Of a DNA stretch of 64,000 bases, positions 33,527 through 41,388 are shown one piece after another. Positions within the stretch are counted from its first letter, which is position 1. Every line of letters starts with the position of its first letter. The DNA comes from Palsa-513 sp050010595 (GTDB lineage Bacteria; Actinomycetota; Thermoleophilia; Solirubrobacterales; Solirubrobacteraceae). Below the pieces are notes generated by a model. That model saw only the letters and a list, made by a program, of their open reading frames with translations, did no database searches and was not told where the DNA came from. The stretch is taken from positions 36,073-100,072 of the forward strand of contig JBEKKS010000010.1 in the NCBI GenBank assembly GCA_050010595.1, given 5' to 3'. The translations under genes were made by a program, and so were the position numbers.

Positions 33527-34426
33527 GTGAGACATAAGTGCCCGGTGATCGCGTATCCGCACGGCTCGCGTCGATCGCGGCACGCCAGCTACCGCACACG
33601 CGTAGGACGACAGTCGCGCTCGGGAGACCTGTTGCTGGGCCGGGACTGCGCATCCAGCGCTCGTACTCGGTGCGTGTCGGTGTGCTTTCACGGATGCGGG
33701 CTTGCGCTGGACAACGACGAGTTCATCCACGTCGTACCCGTCTGCTATTGCACGGGTGAGGCACGCCCGATGAAGTTCAAGCAGCGCAAGGGCAAATGGT
33801 GTGGCCCGAAGCAACGACTAGAGGGCAACCTCCCGCGCGGCGAGTGGGACCCAGACGGAACGAGTCTGCGCTACGAGTTCGTCTGCCCGGACGGAATGTG
33901 CCCGAACAGGACGACGCGGCCCTGGACGGACCCGAGAATCCACACCGTCCTTCCGCACACAGGCGAGGGCTACCAGGCATCGCTACGCCGAGTGTTGCTG
34001 CGCCAGCGCAACATCGTCGAAAGCCACTATGCCGCGCTCCAGCGACTCGGTCTGCAAGGACGCGGCGTCGAGCGACCGGCATGGGCGAACGATGTCGAGG
34101 TCCACTGGATGCTGGCGCTCGGCGCCACCTTCCTCACGGCCCGCCGACTCGTCTTCGAGAGTGGCCTCTACGACGAAGTACTAAGCGAATGCCAGGGCCT
34201 TCGGCTCCTGGACGACGCAGGGCGCCGCTGCCCCGCGCCTGGACCGACCGTACGCGAACTCGCCGCAGCGACTACTACGCGCAACCGCCGCCTCGGTCCA
34301 CCAGCCCCGCCAGAGCTGGGTGCGCACCCACAGCGGCAGGATCGAGCGATTCACCGGCTCCGCTGTCGCCTGGGCGACGGATTGGGGCTGCCCGGCCACA
34401 ACCTAAGCCGACTCGGTCCTCATTAG
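33527..34426 (+). CDS. hypothetical, transposase-like protein, possibly truncated
   Basis: Frame of 299 codons; the first 45 residues are weak, and the true start may be near 33687 (the GTG before CFHGCG) or the ATG at 33770. Features include CFHGCG, a C-x-C pair (VCYCTG), KGKWCGPKQRLEG and FVCPDGMCPN, which look like zinc-knuckle elements. A basic helical region follows (LRRVLLRQRNIVESHYAALQ, then GLQGRGVERPAWANDVEVHW and MLALGATFLTARRL). The NIVESHYxxLxxxGLQGRG ... EVHWMLALG part resembles the C-terminal region of actinobacterial transposase-like proteins. The last 60 residues lose this character. No terminal inverted repeats were found. Confidence 0.5.
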   Translation: MRHKCPVIAYPHGSRRSRHASYRTRVGRQSRSGDLLLGRDCASSARTRCVSVCFHGCGLALDNDEFIHVVPVCYCTGEARPMKFKQRKGKWCGPKQRLEGNLPRGEWDPDGTSLRYEFVCPDGMCPNRTTRPWTDPRIHTVLPHTGEGYQASLRRVLLRQRNIVESHYAALQRLGLQGRGVERPAWANDVEVHWMLALGATFLTARRLVFESGLYDEVLSECQGLRLLDDAGRRCPAPGPTVRELAAATTTRNRRLGPPAPPELGAHPQRQDRAIHRLRCRLGDGLGLPGHNLSRLGPH

Positions 34427-34432
34427 CGAATC

Positions 34433-34456
34433 GAAAGCCCGCTTAGGCGGGCTTTC
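34433..34456. terminator. bidirectional hairpin terminator
   Basis: GAAAGCCCGC, loop TTAG, GCGGGCTTTC: perfect 10-bp stem flanked by A and T runs in the arms, 7 bp after the transposase-like ORF. Confidence 0.85.
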
Positions 34457-34518
34457 GTCGTTCCGGAGGAGAATCCAGAGCGCGCATATCCTCGCGACCG
34501 GCACGTAGTGGGGCCGAG

Positions 34519-34647
34519 AATTGCATACTGCAAAGCCCCTGAACCGGGGCTTGGCAGGCTCCCGAGGCCGACAAATTGCCTACTCCCGAAGCCGTCCAGA
34601 AAGCGCCTGCAAAATGGCACTTTCTGGGAGGCCGAAATTGCAGACTG
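34519..34647. repeat. three short direct repeats between hairpins
   Basis: AATTGCATACTG (34519), AATTGCCTACT (34574) and AATTGCAGACTG (34636), spaced 55 and 62 bp. Between them lie two hairpins: AAGCCCC/GGGGCTT (34533-34552) and CCAGAAAG/CTTTCTGG (34596-34627). The 240-bp stretch between the terminator and tRNA-Leu holds nothing else. Could be termination signals for tRNA-Leu or scars of insertions at the tRNA. Confidence 0.45.
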
Positions 34648-34668
34648 AACTGCCTATCGGCCGGCCAG

Positions 34669-34752
34669 TGCGGGCGGAGGGACTTGAACCCCCAAGGGCT
34701 TTCGCCCACCGGCTCCTAAGGCCGGCGTGTCTACCAATTCCACCACGCCCGC
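34669..34752 (-). tRNA. tRNA-Leu (anticodon UAG)
   Basis: Minus strand: acceptor GCGGGCG (34752-34746) pairs with CGCCCGC (34676-34670), discriminator A. The D-arm is TGGTGGAATTGGTAGACACG, the anticodon loop CTTAGGA (TAG at 34-36). A long class II variable arm (GGTGGGCGAAAGCCC) and T-loop GGTTCAAGTCC complete it. 84 nt; CCA not encoded. Confidence 0.94.
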
Positions 34753-34795
34753 GTGGTTCGATGGATCGGCTGATACTACGATCTTCGGAGCATCT

Positions 34796-34879
34796 GCCCG
34801 GGTGCCCAAATTGGTAAAGGGAGCGGTCTCAAAAGCCGCCGCTCGCAAGAGCTTGTGGGTTCGAGTCCCACCCCGGGCA
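34796..34879 (+). tRNA. tRNA-Leu (anticodon CAA)
   Basis: Acceptor GCCCGGG (34796-34802) pairs with CCCGGGC (34872-34878), discriminator A. Anticodon stem GCGGT/GCCGC with loop CTCAAAA (CAA), class II variable arm CGCTCGCAAGAGCTT, T-arm GTGGG-TTCGAGT-CCCAC. 84 nt. Divergent from tRNA-Leu(UAG), 43 bp apart. Confidence 0.94.
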
Positions 34880-34907
34880 TCGGGCGGCGCGGGATAGAGT
34901 GGCATCG

Positions 34908-36248
34908 ATGAGCAAGGAATGGCTCGGCGAGCTCTCGGAGTTCTTGCGGATACCGTCGATCAGTGCTGACCCGGCGCGTGCGCAGGATGTGCGGGCGGCA
35001 GGGACTTGGGTCTGCGATCTAATCGATGGCGCCGGCGGGAGCGCGGAGCTCGTGGACTGGCACGGCCAGCCGCTGGCGATCGGGGAGATCGCGGGTTCCG
35101 GCTCGGGCAAGCGGCCGACGGTGCTCTGCTACGGCCACTTCGACGTCCAGCCGCCTGACCCTCTGGAGCTGTGGGACAGCGACCCGTTCGAGGCGACGAT
35201 CCGTGACGGCTACCTCTACGGGCGCGGCACGGTCGATGACAAGGGCCAGCTCTACATGCTGCTAGCCGCGGCGCGTGAGCTCGCCGCTGCCGGCGCGCTA
35301 CCCGTGGACGTGAGGTTCCTCTGCGACGGCGAGGAGGAAACCGGCGGGCACTCGATCGTCGACTACCTCGCAGCCGACGATCGCGGCGGCGACGCGGCGA
35401 TCATCTTCGACAGTGAGATGATCCGCCGCGACCTGCCGGCGTTCAATGTCGCCACGCGCGGTCTCATCTACTGGCACCTCGTGCTTCGCACGGGTGAGAG
35501 CGACTTGCACTCCGGCATCTACGGCGGTGCCGCGCTCAACGCAGCAAACGCATTGGCGCTGACGCTCGCGCGGCTGGTTGCCGTCGATGGCCGCCTCGCC
35601 GAGTCGCTCCGGGCCGGGATCGCGCCACCAACCTCGGAAGAGCTCGCAGGCTGGGCACAGCTGCCTGCCGGCACCGACGAGCTCGCGGACCGCGGCGCCG
35701 CACCCGCTGACGCACACGCGGCCGAGGAGTTCTACGTGCGCACGTTCGCGGAGCCGGCGCTCGATATCAACGGCCTGACTAGCGGATCGCCGCACCTGCA
35801 GAAGACGGTGCTGCCGGTGGAGGCCGTCGCAAACCTCTCGCTGCGCTTGGCGCCAGGTCAGAGCGCCGCGGAGATCGCGCCGGCACTCGAGCGGCTGCTA
35901 CGCGAAGCCGCTCCTGCGGGCACCGAGCTCGAGATCGAGCTGACCTCCAGCGCCGAGCCGGGACTTGTCGACCCCCACTCGCCGGTCATCAGACACAGCC
36001 TCGATGCGTTCGAGCGTGCGCTCGGGGTACGCCCGGCGCTGATCCGCACCGGCGGTACGTTGCCGATCGTCCCCGCCCTCTCGGCAAAGGGCATACCCAG
36101 CGTGATCACCGGGTTCGGGCTGCCCGATTCGAACATCCACGCGCCAAACGAGCGGCTCGTCGCCGACTACGTGCCGCTCGGGATCGCAGCTGCACGCGAG
36201 CTCTTCAGTGAGCTCGGCGCGCTTCAGCCGACGAGCTCGAGCAGCTGA
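34908..36248 (+). CDS. M20-family metallopeptidase (dipeptidase-like)
   Basis: 446 residues from ATG 34908 (GTG at 34899 in frame). M20 landmarks: LCYGHFDVQPPDP (metal His and Asp), GRGTVDDKGQLYMLL (bridging Asp), LCDGEEETGGHS (catalytic and metal Glu), FDSEM, and a C-terminal GLPDSNIHAPNERL with the last metal His. The DVQPPDPLELWDSDPF form places it with CNDP/PepV-like dipeptidases. Two zinc or manganese ions are expected, in the cytosol. It starts 28 bp after tRNA-Leu(CAA). Confidence 0.92.
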   Translation: MSKEWLGELSEFLRIPSISADPARAQDVRAAGTWVCDLIDGAGGSAELVDWHGQPLAIGEIAGSGSGKRPTVLCYGHFDVQPPDPLELWDSDPFEATIRDGYLYGRGTVDDKGQLYMLLAAARELAAAGALPVDVRFLCDGEEETGGHSIVDYLAADDRGGDAAIIFDSEMIRRDLPAFNVATRGLIYWHLVLRTGESDLHSGIYGGAALNAANALALTLARLVAVDGRLAESLRAGIAPPTSEELAGWAQLPAGTDELADRGAAPADAHAAEEFYVRTFAEPALDINGLTSGSPHLQKTVLPVEAVANLSLRLAPGQSAAEIAPALERLLREAAPAGTELEIELTSSAEPGLVDPHSPVIRHSLDAFERALGVRPALIRTGGTLPIVPALSAKGIPSVITGFGLPDSNIHAPNERLVADYVPLGIAAARELFSELGALQPTSSSS

Positions 36249-37012
36249 GCCGCGAACTGCGGGGGCGCGGCGAGCACCCCTGCCGGGAGGCCCGGGCGAT
36301 CGACCAGCTCGTGGACCTCGAGGCCCGCACACTCGCAGAGGAGCGTGCCGGCGGCGGTGTCCCAGAGCTTGACCGTGCGTTCGAAGAACGCGTCAAAGCG
36401 CCCGGCCGCCGTCCACGCAAGATCCAGTGCAGCCGCGCCGCAGCGGCGGATGTCGCGGACCGCGGAGATCAGGCCTTTGATGACCTCCGCCTGGGCGCCG
36501 CGGACCTTCGCATCGTAGGCAAAGCCGGTAGCCACGAGCGCCTCGTCGAGGCTCGCAGCTCGTGCCCGCGCGGGCGACGGCGGCTCGCCGTTGATCGTGA
36601 GCTCCGCGCCACGCACAGCGGCGAAGGCCTCGCGACGTAGCGGGTCGTAGATCACACCGGCGAGGGTCCCGGCGGCGTCCTGCACCGCGATCGAAACGCA
36701 CCACAGCGGGATCCCGAAAAGGAAGTTGACGGTACCGTCGAGCGGATCGACGACCCAGCGCAGGCCGCTCGATCCGGCGATGTTCGCGCCCTCCTCCTCG
36801 GCGAGGAAGCCGTCGCCGGGACGTGCCGCGCTGATCAGCTCGCGGATCGCACGCTGAGCGGTGACGTCGGCATCGGAGACGAGGTCGGTCGGCGATGACT
36901 TCGAGTGGACGTCGCGGACGCCGCCGAAGCGCTCCTGGAGCAGGTCGCCGGCGGCGAGCGCCGCCTCGCTTGCCAGGGCGAGCAACTCCTGCGGTGCGAA
37001 CGTGTCGGCCAC
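36224..37012 (-). CDS. inositol monophosphatase-family phosphatase
   Basis: 262 residues from GTG 37012; a longer frame to 37069 would run past the divergent npdG start. IMPase motifs: KSSPTDLVSDADVTAQ, FLAEEEGAN, WVVDPLDGTVNFLFGIP (metal binding), and LWDTAAGTLLCECAG near the end. Li-sensitive Mg-dependent phosphatases of this group act on inositol-1-phosphate, histidinol phosphate, PAP or fructose bisphosphate; the substrate cannot be fixed here. It overlaps the tail of the M20 gene by 25 bp. Confidence 0.9.
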   Translation of the reverse strand: MADTFAPQELLALASEAALAAGDLLQERFGGVRDVHSKSSPTDLVSDADVTAQRAIRELISAARPGDGFLAEEEGANIAGSSGLRWVVDPLDGTVNFLFGIPLWCVSIAVQDAAGTLAGVIYDPLRREAFAAVRGAELTINGEPPSPARARAASLDEALVATGFAYDAKVRGAQAEVIKGLISAVRDIRRCGAAALDLAWTAAGRFDAFFERTVKLWDTAAGTLLCECAGLEVHELVDRPGLPAGVLAAPPQFAAQLLELVG

Positions 37013-37050
37013 GACCCGCAGGTTATCCGGCCTGCCTATACTGCCCCGCC

Positions 37051-37731
37051 TTGGCAGCGAGTGACACATCCGTCACGATCATCGGCGCGAGCGGCGCCCT
37101 CGGGTTCGGTCTGGCGCTGCGTCTCGGGCATGCCGGCGTCGCGGTGACAATCGGCTCACGGGATGCCGAGCGGGCCGAGGAGACCGCGGCCCAGGCGCTC
37201 GAGATCGTTCCCGACGGACGCTTTGAGGGGCTCGAGAACGCACCGGCCGCCGCAGCGAACGAGCTCGTCATCCTCAGCGTCCCGTTTCGCAACCATTCCG
37301 AGACGCTGACCAACATCCGCGGAGCGATGCAGGAAGGACAGGTCCTGCTCGACGCGACCGTGCCGCTCGCGGCCGCCGTGAGCGGCAAGGCGACGCGGAT
37401 GCTCGGCGTCTGGCAGGGCTCTGCCGCGCAGCAGGCCCAGGAGATGGCCGCCGACGGCGTGCGCGTCGTCGCCGGCCTGCACACAGTCAGCGCCGCGTTG
37501 CTCAGCGACCTGGATCACGCGCTCGGCGAGGACGTCTTCATTTGCGGCGATCGCCGTGCCGACAAGGAACGCGTGGCGGTCCTGCTAGAGCGCATTCCGG
37601 GCCTGCGCGCCGTCGACTGTGGCCGGCTAGAGATGGCGCGGATCACCGAGTCGCTCACAGCGCTGCTGATCGCGATCAACGTGCACTACAAGACGCACGC
37701 CGGACTGCGAGTGACCGGCCTGAGCGAGTGA
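37051..37731 (+). CDS. npdG: NADPH-dependent F420 reductase
   Basis: 226 residues from TTG 37051 (a TATACT -10-like hexamer lies at 37036-37041, so the message may be leaderless). Dinucleotide fold TIIGASGALGFGLALRL, then GSRDAERAEE (NADPH 2'-phosphate contacts), VILSVPF, LLDATVPL, and DGVRVVAGLHTVSAALL, which matches Fno/NpdG proteins. It moves hydride between NADPH and coenzyme F420. First gene of an operon with cofD, cofC and cofE, whose products make F420. Confidence 0.9.
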   Translation: MAASDTSVTIIGASGALGFGLALRLGHAGVAVTIGSRDAERAEETAAQALEIVPDGRFEGLENAPAAAANELVILSVPFRNHSETLTNIRGAMQEGQVLLDATVPLAAAVSGKATRMLGVWQGSAAQQAQEMAADGVRVVAGLHTVSAALLSDLDHALGEDVFICGDRRADKERVAVLLERIPGLRAVDCGRLEMARITESLTALLIAINVHYKTHAGLRVTGLSE

Positions 37732-38633
37732 GCGTCGTCCTGCTCTCAGGCGGCTCGGGCGGAGCGAAGCTCGGTCGCGGGCTCTATGAGCTGCTCGGCG
37801 ACGATCTTACGATCGTCGCCAATACGGGCGATGACAGCGAGTTCTACGGCGCCGCGGTCTCCCCCGATCCCGATCTCGTCACCTACTGGCTGGCCGACCG
37901 CATCGACGATCGCGGTTGGGGAATCGCCGGGGACACGTTCGCCGCTGTCGAGATGCTGCGCGAGCTCGGCGCCGACGCCTGGTTTCACCTCGGCGACCGC
38001 GATCTCGCGGTCTGTCTCGAGCGCCGCCGACTGCGCGAGCAAGAGGGTCTGAGCGCGACCGCGGCGCATGCGCGTCTCGCCGCGGCACTCGGTGTGACGG
38101 CACGCGTGCTGCCGATGAGCGATCAGCCTGTGCATACGCGGATCCGCAGCACTGGAGGCTGGCTCAGCCTGCAGGAGTACATGGTGCGAGAGCGCGCGAG
38201 CGTTCCGATCGAGGACATCGAGCTCGCCGGTATCGCGGCCGCGGCTCCGAGCGCAGAGGCACTGGCAGCGCTCGAGGCTGCGAGCGCGATCATCATCGGA
38301 CCGTCCAACCCTGTGATCTCGATCGGTCCGATCATCTCGCTGCCGGGAATGCGGGAGGCGCTGGCGGCGGCACCAGCGCCGGTTGTAGGGGTCAGCCCGA
38401 TCGTCGCCGGTGAGGTGGTCAAAGGTCCAACCGCTGCGTGCCTCGCCTGGGCCGGACTACCGACCAACGCGAGCGGCGTGATCGCCTATTACGGCGAGTT
38501 GCTCGACGGGATCGTCAGCGACGAGCAGGTCGACGCGATCGCCTCGCTCCGCTGCGAGACGCTGATGGCCAGCGCGGCGCAGCGCCGAGAGCTCGCGGAG
38601 CGCGTACTCGAGTTCGCCGCCTCGCTCAGCTAG
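37728..38633 (+). CDS. cofD: 2-phospho-L-lactate (or phosphoenolpyruvate) transferase CofD/FbiA
   Basis: 301 residues, GTG start overlapping npdG stop (GTGA). It starts SVVLLSGGSGGAKLGRGLYE, the CofD signature, with NTGDDSEFYG, SPDPDLVTYWLA and the IIIGPSNPVISIGPI motif. It joins the activated 2-phospholactyl or enolpyruvyl unit from the CofC product to the deazaflavin Fo, giving F420-0 (or dehydro-F420-0 in actinobacteria). Confidence 0.95.
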   Translation: MSVVLLSGGSGGAKLGRGLYELLGDDLTIVANTGDDSEFYGAAVSPDPDLVTYWLADRIDDRGWGIAGDTFAAVEMLRELGADAWFHLGDRDLAVCLERRRLREQEGLSATAAHARLAAALGVTARVLPMSDQPVHTRIRSTGGWLSLQEYMVRERASVPIEDIELAGIAAAAPSAEALAALEAASAIIIGPSNPVISIGPIISLPGMREALAAAPAPVVGVSPIVAGEVVKGPTAACLAWAGLPTNASGVIAYYGELLDGIVSDEQVDAIASLRCETLMASAAQRRELAERVLEFAASLS

Positions 38634-39283
38634 TGGAAACGCTCGCGATCCTGCCAGTCAAGCGCTTCGCGCTCGCCAAGCAGCGGCTGAGCGAGCGGCT
38701 GCGCCCCGAGGACCGGCGGGCGCTCGCCGAGGCGATGGTCACCGATGTCCTCGCAGTGCTCGTGGTCGCAAAGCGCCTGAACGGAGTCCTCGTGGTCACC
38801 AACGAGCCTGCCGTGGCGGCGGTGGCACAGCGGCTGGGCGCCGAGGTGACGCCCGACCGCGCGGAGGCCGGGCAGAGCGCGGCTGCAAGCATCGGCGTCG
38901 CCGAGGCGCTGCGGCGCGGGGTTGCGCGAGTCCTGCTCGTGCCGGGCGATTGCCCCGCGCTCGACGGCGACGAGCTCGACGAGCTGCTCGCGCATGATGC
39001 ATCGGGCGCGCGGGTGGTGATCGTGCCGGACCGCCACGGTCAGGGCACCAACGCGCTGCTGCTCAGCCCGCCCGATGTGATCGAGCCGGCGTTCGGCCCG
39101 GGCAGCTTCGAGCGTCACAGCAGCCTCGCCGCGAGCGCGGGCGCCGAGTGCGTCGTGGCGCGCCCGCCAACGCTCCTGCTCGACATCGACACGCCGGCCG
39201 ACCTCGCAGCGCTGCTAGCCGGACCGCAGCACCGGGCCACGCGGACGCGCGCGGCCTATGCGGCCGCGCTCAGCGGACCTTGA
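38633..39283 (+). CDS. cofC: phosphoenolpyruvate/phospholactate guanylyltransferase CofC/FbiD
   Basis: 216 residues; the GTG start shares a base with the cofD stop (TAGTG). Nucleotidyltransferase features: ILPVKRFALAKQRLSERL at the N-terminus, LLVPGDCPALDGDE, VVIVPDRHGQGTNALLL and LLLDIDTPADLAAL. It activates PEP (or 2-phospholactate) with GTP for CofD. Its place between cofD and cofE makes the assignment safe. Confidence 0.93.
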   Translation: METLAILPVKRFALAKQRLSERLRPEDRRALAEAMVTDVLAVLVVAKRLNGVLVVTNEPAVAAVAQRLGAEVTPDRAEAGQSAAASIGVAEALRRGVARVLLVPGDCPALDGDELDELLAHDASGARVVIVPDRHGQGTNALLLSPPDVIEPAFGPGSFERHSSLAASAGAECVVARPPTLLLDIDTPADLAALLAGPQHRATRTRAAYAAALSGP

Positions 39284-40032
39284 TGGGATCGCTCAGGGCG
39301 AGAGCGCTCGCGGGCCTGCCGGAGATCGTCCCCGGCTGCGATCTCGCGGCGCTGATCCTCGCCTCCGGCCTGCAGCCGGCCGACGACGACATCCTCGTCA
39401 TCGCACACAAAGCGGTGTCGAAGGCCGAAGGGCAACTGCGCGAGCTGACATCGATCGAGCCGCTGCCGCGCGCCTACGAGCTTGCGGCGGCGCTCGCCAA
39501 GGATCCGCGTCACGTGCAGGCGATCCTCGACGAATCGAGCGAAGTGCTGCGCGCCGAGCGTGGCGTGCTGATCGTTCGCACACACCACGGCTTCGTCTGC
39601 GCCAACGCGGGCGTCGACGAGTCGAACGCACCGGGAGACGGCGTCCTGATCCTGCTGCCGCGAGATCCGGACGGCTCGGCGCGTCGGCTGCGGGCGCGCC
39701 TGCACGAACTGTCGGGCGCAAAGCCGGCGGTTCTGATCAGCGACAGCTTCGGGCGCGCCTGGCGTCTCGGCCAGCTCGACACGGCGATCGGGGCTGCGGG
39801 CCTGACTACGCTCGATGACTGGCGCGGGCGCCGCGACCGCCGCGGACGCGAGCTGCGCGCGAGCGTGATCGCTGTCGCCGATGCAATCGCGGCGATGGCC
39901 GACCTGGCGCGCGCGAAGGACTCCGGCGAGCCGATCGTCCTGGTCAGCGGACTCGGCCGGCACGTGAGCGCCGATGACGGGCCCGGTGCCGGCGCGCTCA
40001 TCCGTCCGCCCGCTGAGGACCTGTTCGCCTAA
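39283..40032 (+). CDS. cofE: coenzyme F420-0:L-glutamate ligase CofE
   Basis: 249 residues, ATG overlapping the cofC stop by one base (TGATG). Motifs: GLPEIVPGCDLAALIL, VIAHKAVSKAEGQ, THHGFVCANAGVDESN, SDSFGRAWRLGQ. It adds gamma-linked glutamates to F420-0. It has only the ligase domain; the nitroreductase-like FMN domain fused in mycobacterial FbiB is absent, so a separate dehydro-F420-0 reductase would be expected elsewhere. Confidence 0.95.
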   Translation: MGSLRARALAGLPEIVPGCDLAALILASGLQPADDDILVIAHKAVSKAEGQLRELTSIEPLPRAYELAAALAKDPRHVQAILDESSEVLRAERGVLIVRTHHGFVCANAGVDESNAPGDGVLILLPRDPDGSARRLRARLHELSGAKPAVLISDSFGRAWRLGQLDTAIGAAGLTTLDDWRGRRDRRGRELRASVIAVADAIAAMADLARAKDSGEPIVLVSGLGRHVSADDGPGAGALIRPPAEDLFA

Positions 40033-40092
40033 CGACGCGCCACGCCCCGGGCACATGGGTGCGGGCCATGCGAGTGGCTCCGGCCGTCGGTA

Positions 40093-40118
40093 CACGCAGC
40101 CACCTCAGGGGCTGCGTG
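40093..40118 (+). terminator. hairpin after the F420 operon
   Basis: CACGCAGCC (40093-40101), 8-base loop, GGCTGCGTG (40110-40118): a perfect 9-bp stem 61 bp after cofE. No T-tract. Confidence 0.6.
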
Positions 40119-40227
40119 CGCACGATCACCGGCGGGATGTCATTTGGCGGTGGCCTGCGCGCCGGCTCGCATAGCAGCCTCAGAATCGCGTTTGGTTGGG
40201 GATGGATCATCTACTGGCCTCCTGGTA

Positions 40228-40241
40228 TGGAACCGGTTACA
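40228..40241. promoter_or_regulatory. distal LacI-type operator
   Basis: TGGAACCGGTTACA, 13 of 14 identical to the operator at 41278-41291. It lies just past the 3' end of the lacI-family gene, about 1050 bp from the promoter operators, so DNA looping is possible. Confidence 0.7.
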
Positions 40242-40266
40242 AAGCGGACAAAAGAGAATGCGGCGG

Positions 40267-41277
40267 TCATGCCGAGCCCCGTACCACGAGCTCGGCCGGG
40301 ATCGATACGTTGGCGACCGCGCCGGTCCGCAGGTGCTGGATCAGCGTCTCGGCCAGCAGCCGCCCGATGACCGGGCCCGATTGCCGGATCGTCGTCAGCG
40401 GCGGATCGCTGTGCGCGGCGAGCGCGACGTCGTCGTAGCCGACGACCGCCACGTCGTCCGGCACGCGCAGCCCGTGCGCGCGCAGCGCGTCGATCGCCCC
40501 GAGCGCCATCAGGTCGCTGCACGCGAAGACACCGTCGATGTCCGGCGCCCGGGCCAGCAGCTCCTCCATCACTTGCTGCCCGGACTCCGCTCGCCAATCG
40601 CCGTAGGCGACGAGCGCGTCGTCGGGCGCCAGGCCCGCGGCCGCGAGCGCCGCCAGGTAGCCGCCGTGGCGGTCCTTGACCTCGGCCTCGTCGGGCAGAC
40701 CGCCGAGGAACGCAATGCGCCGCCGCCCAACCTCCAGCAGGCGCTCGGTCGCGATGCGCCCGCCGGCAAGGCTGTCGCCGGTGACGCTGCAGTACTCGTG
40801 GGCGTCCGGCTGCTCCCCCCAGAGGACGAACGGAATGTGCCTCCCGCTCAGTGTCGCGAGGTGCTCGCGCGTGCACTGCGCGGCAAGCAGCACGAAGCCC
40901 TCGACGCGACCGGAGTCGCGGTAGCGAGACACCCAGTCGGTGTCGCCCGGGGCAATCTGGATTACGAGCAGGTCATAGCCGGCGACGTGGAGGCTCGCGG
41001 TGAGCCCGCTCATGACCTCGAGGACGAAGGCATCGGGAAGCTTGACGCTCGGCGCGTAGCGGTAGGTGACGAGCGCCACCACGTTGCTCTGGCGCAGGCT
41101 CAGGCGGCGGGCCGGATCGTTCATCTCGAAGCCGTGCTCCTGCGCGATCGCAAGGATCCGCCCTCGCGTGGCGGCACTGACGAGCGGGCTGTCGTTGAGC
41201 GCTCGCGACACGGTCGCCTTCGAGACACCGGCAAGGCGCGCGATGTCGACGATCGTCTTGACTCTGTCCTCAGCCAT
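40267..41277 (-). CDS. LacI-family transcriptional regulator
   Basis: 336 residues from ATG 41277. HTH and hinge: TIVDIARLAGVSKATVSRAL, NDPARRLSLRQSN. Sensor domain: VVALVTYRYAPSV, GFVLLAAQ, FACSDLMALGAID, VVGYDDVALAAHSDPPLTTI. Effector probably a sugar. The operator overlaps its own start codon, so it is autoregulated, and the same element controls the divergent MFS gene. Confidence 0.93.
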   Translation of the reverse strand: MAEDRVKTIVDIARLAGVSKATVSRALNDSPLVSAATRGRILAIAQEHGFEMNDPARRLSLRQSNVVALVTYRYAPSVKLPDAFVLEVMSGLTASLHVAGYDLLVIQIAPGDTDWVSRYRDSGRVEGFVLLAAQCTREHLATLSGRHIPFVLWGEQPDAHEYCSVTGDSLAGGRIATERLLEVGRRRIAFLGGLPDEAEVKDRHGGYLAALAAAGLAPDDALVAYGDWRAESGQQVMEELLARAPDIDGVFACSDLMALGAIDALRAHGLRVPDDVAVVGYDDVALAAHSDPPLTTIRQSGPVIGRLLAETLIQHLRTGAVANVSIPAELVVRGSA

Positions 41278-41291
41278 TGGAACCGGTTGCA
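41278..41291. promoter_or_regulatory. LacI-type operator over the lacI start and its promoter
   Basis: TGGAACCGGTTGCA with central CCGG. It touches the ATG at 41277 and overlaps the plus-strand -35-like TTGCAA (41287-41292). The mirror copy lies 38 bp away. Confidence 0.85.
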
Positions 41292-41292
41292 A

Positions 41293-41316
41293 GGATACAT
41301 GGCACGCTGTTATCCT
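41293..41316. promoter_or_regulatory. mirrored divergent promoter pair for the LacI/MFS genes
   Basis: Plus strand: TTGCAA (41287-41292), 18 bp, TATCCT (41311-41316). Minus strand: TTGCAG (41320-41315), 16 bp, TATCCT (41298-41293). Both sets sit between or within the two operators, so one repressor state shuts both genes. Confidence 0.5.
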
Positions 41317-41329
41317 GCAACCGGTTCCA
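41316..41329. promoter_or_regulatory. LacI-type operator, mirror copy, on the MFS side
   Basis: TGCAACCGGTTCCA, the exact reverse complement of the operator at 41278-41291. Confidence 0.85.
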
Positions 41330-41388
41330 ATGGGCGTCCGCGGCTCGTATCATCGTCTCCCCCTCGCCTGCCGACCCCAGGCGCCCTG

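Noticed and set aside
34519..34647. AATTGC repeats as a CRISPR-like or att array
   Set aside because: Only three imperfect 11-12-bp copies with unequal spacing and no cas genes or integrase; kept as a short repeat only.
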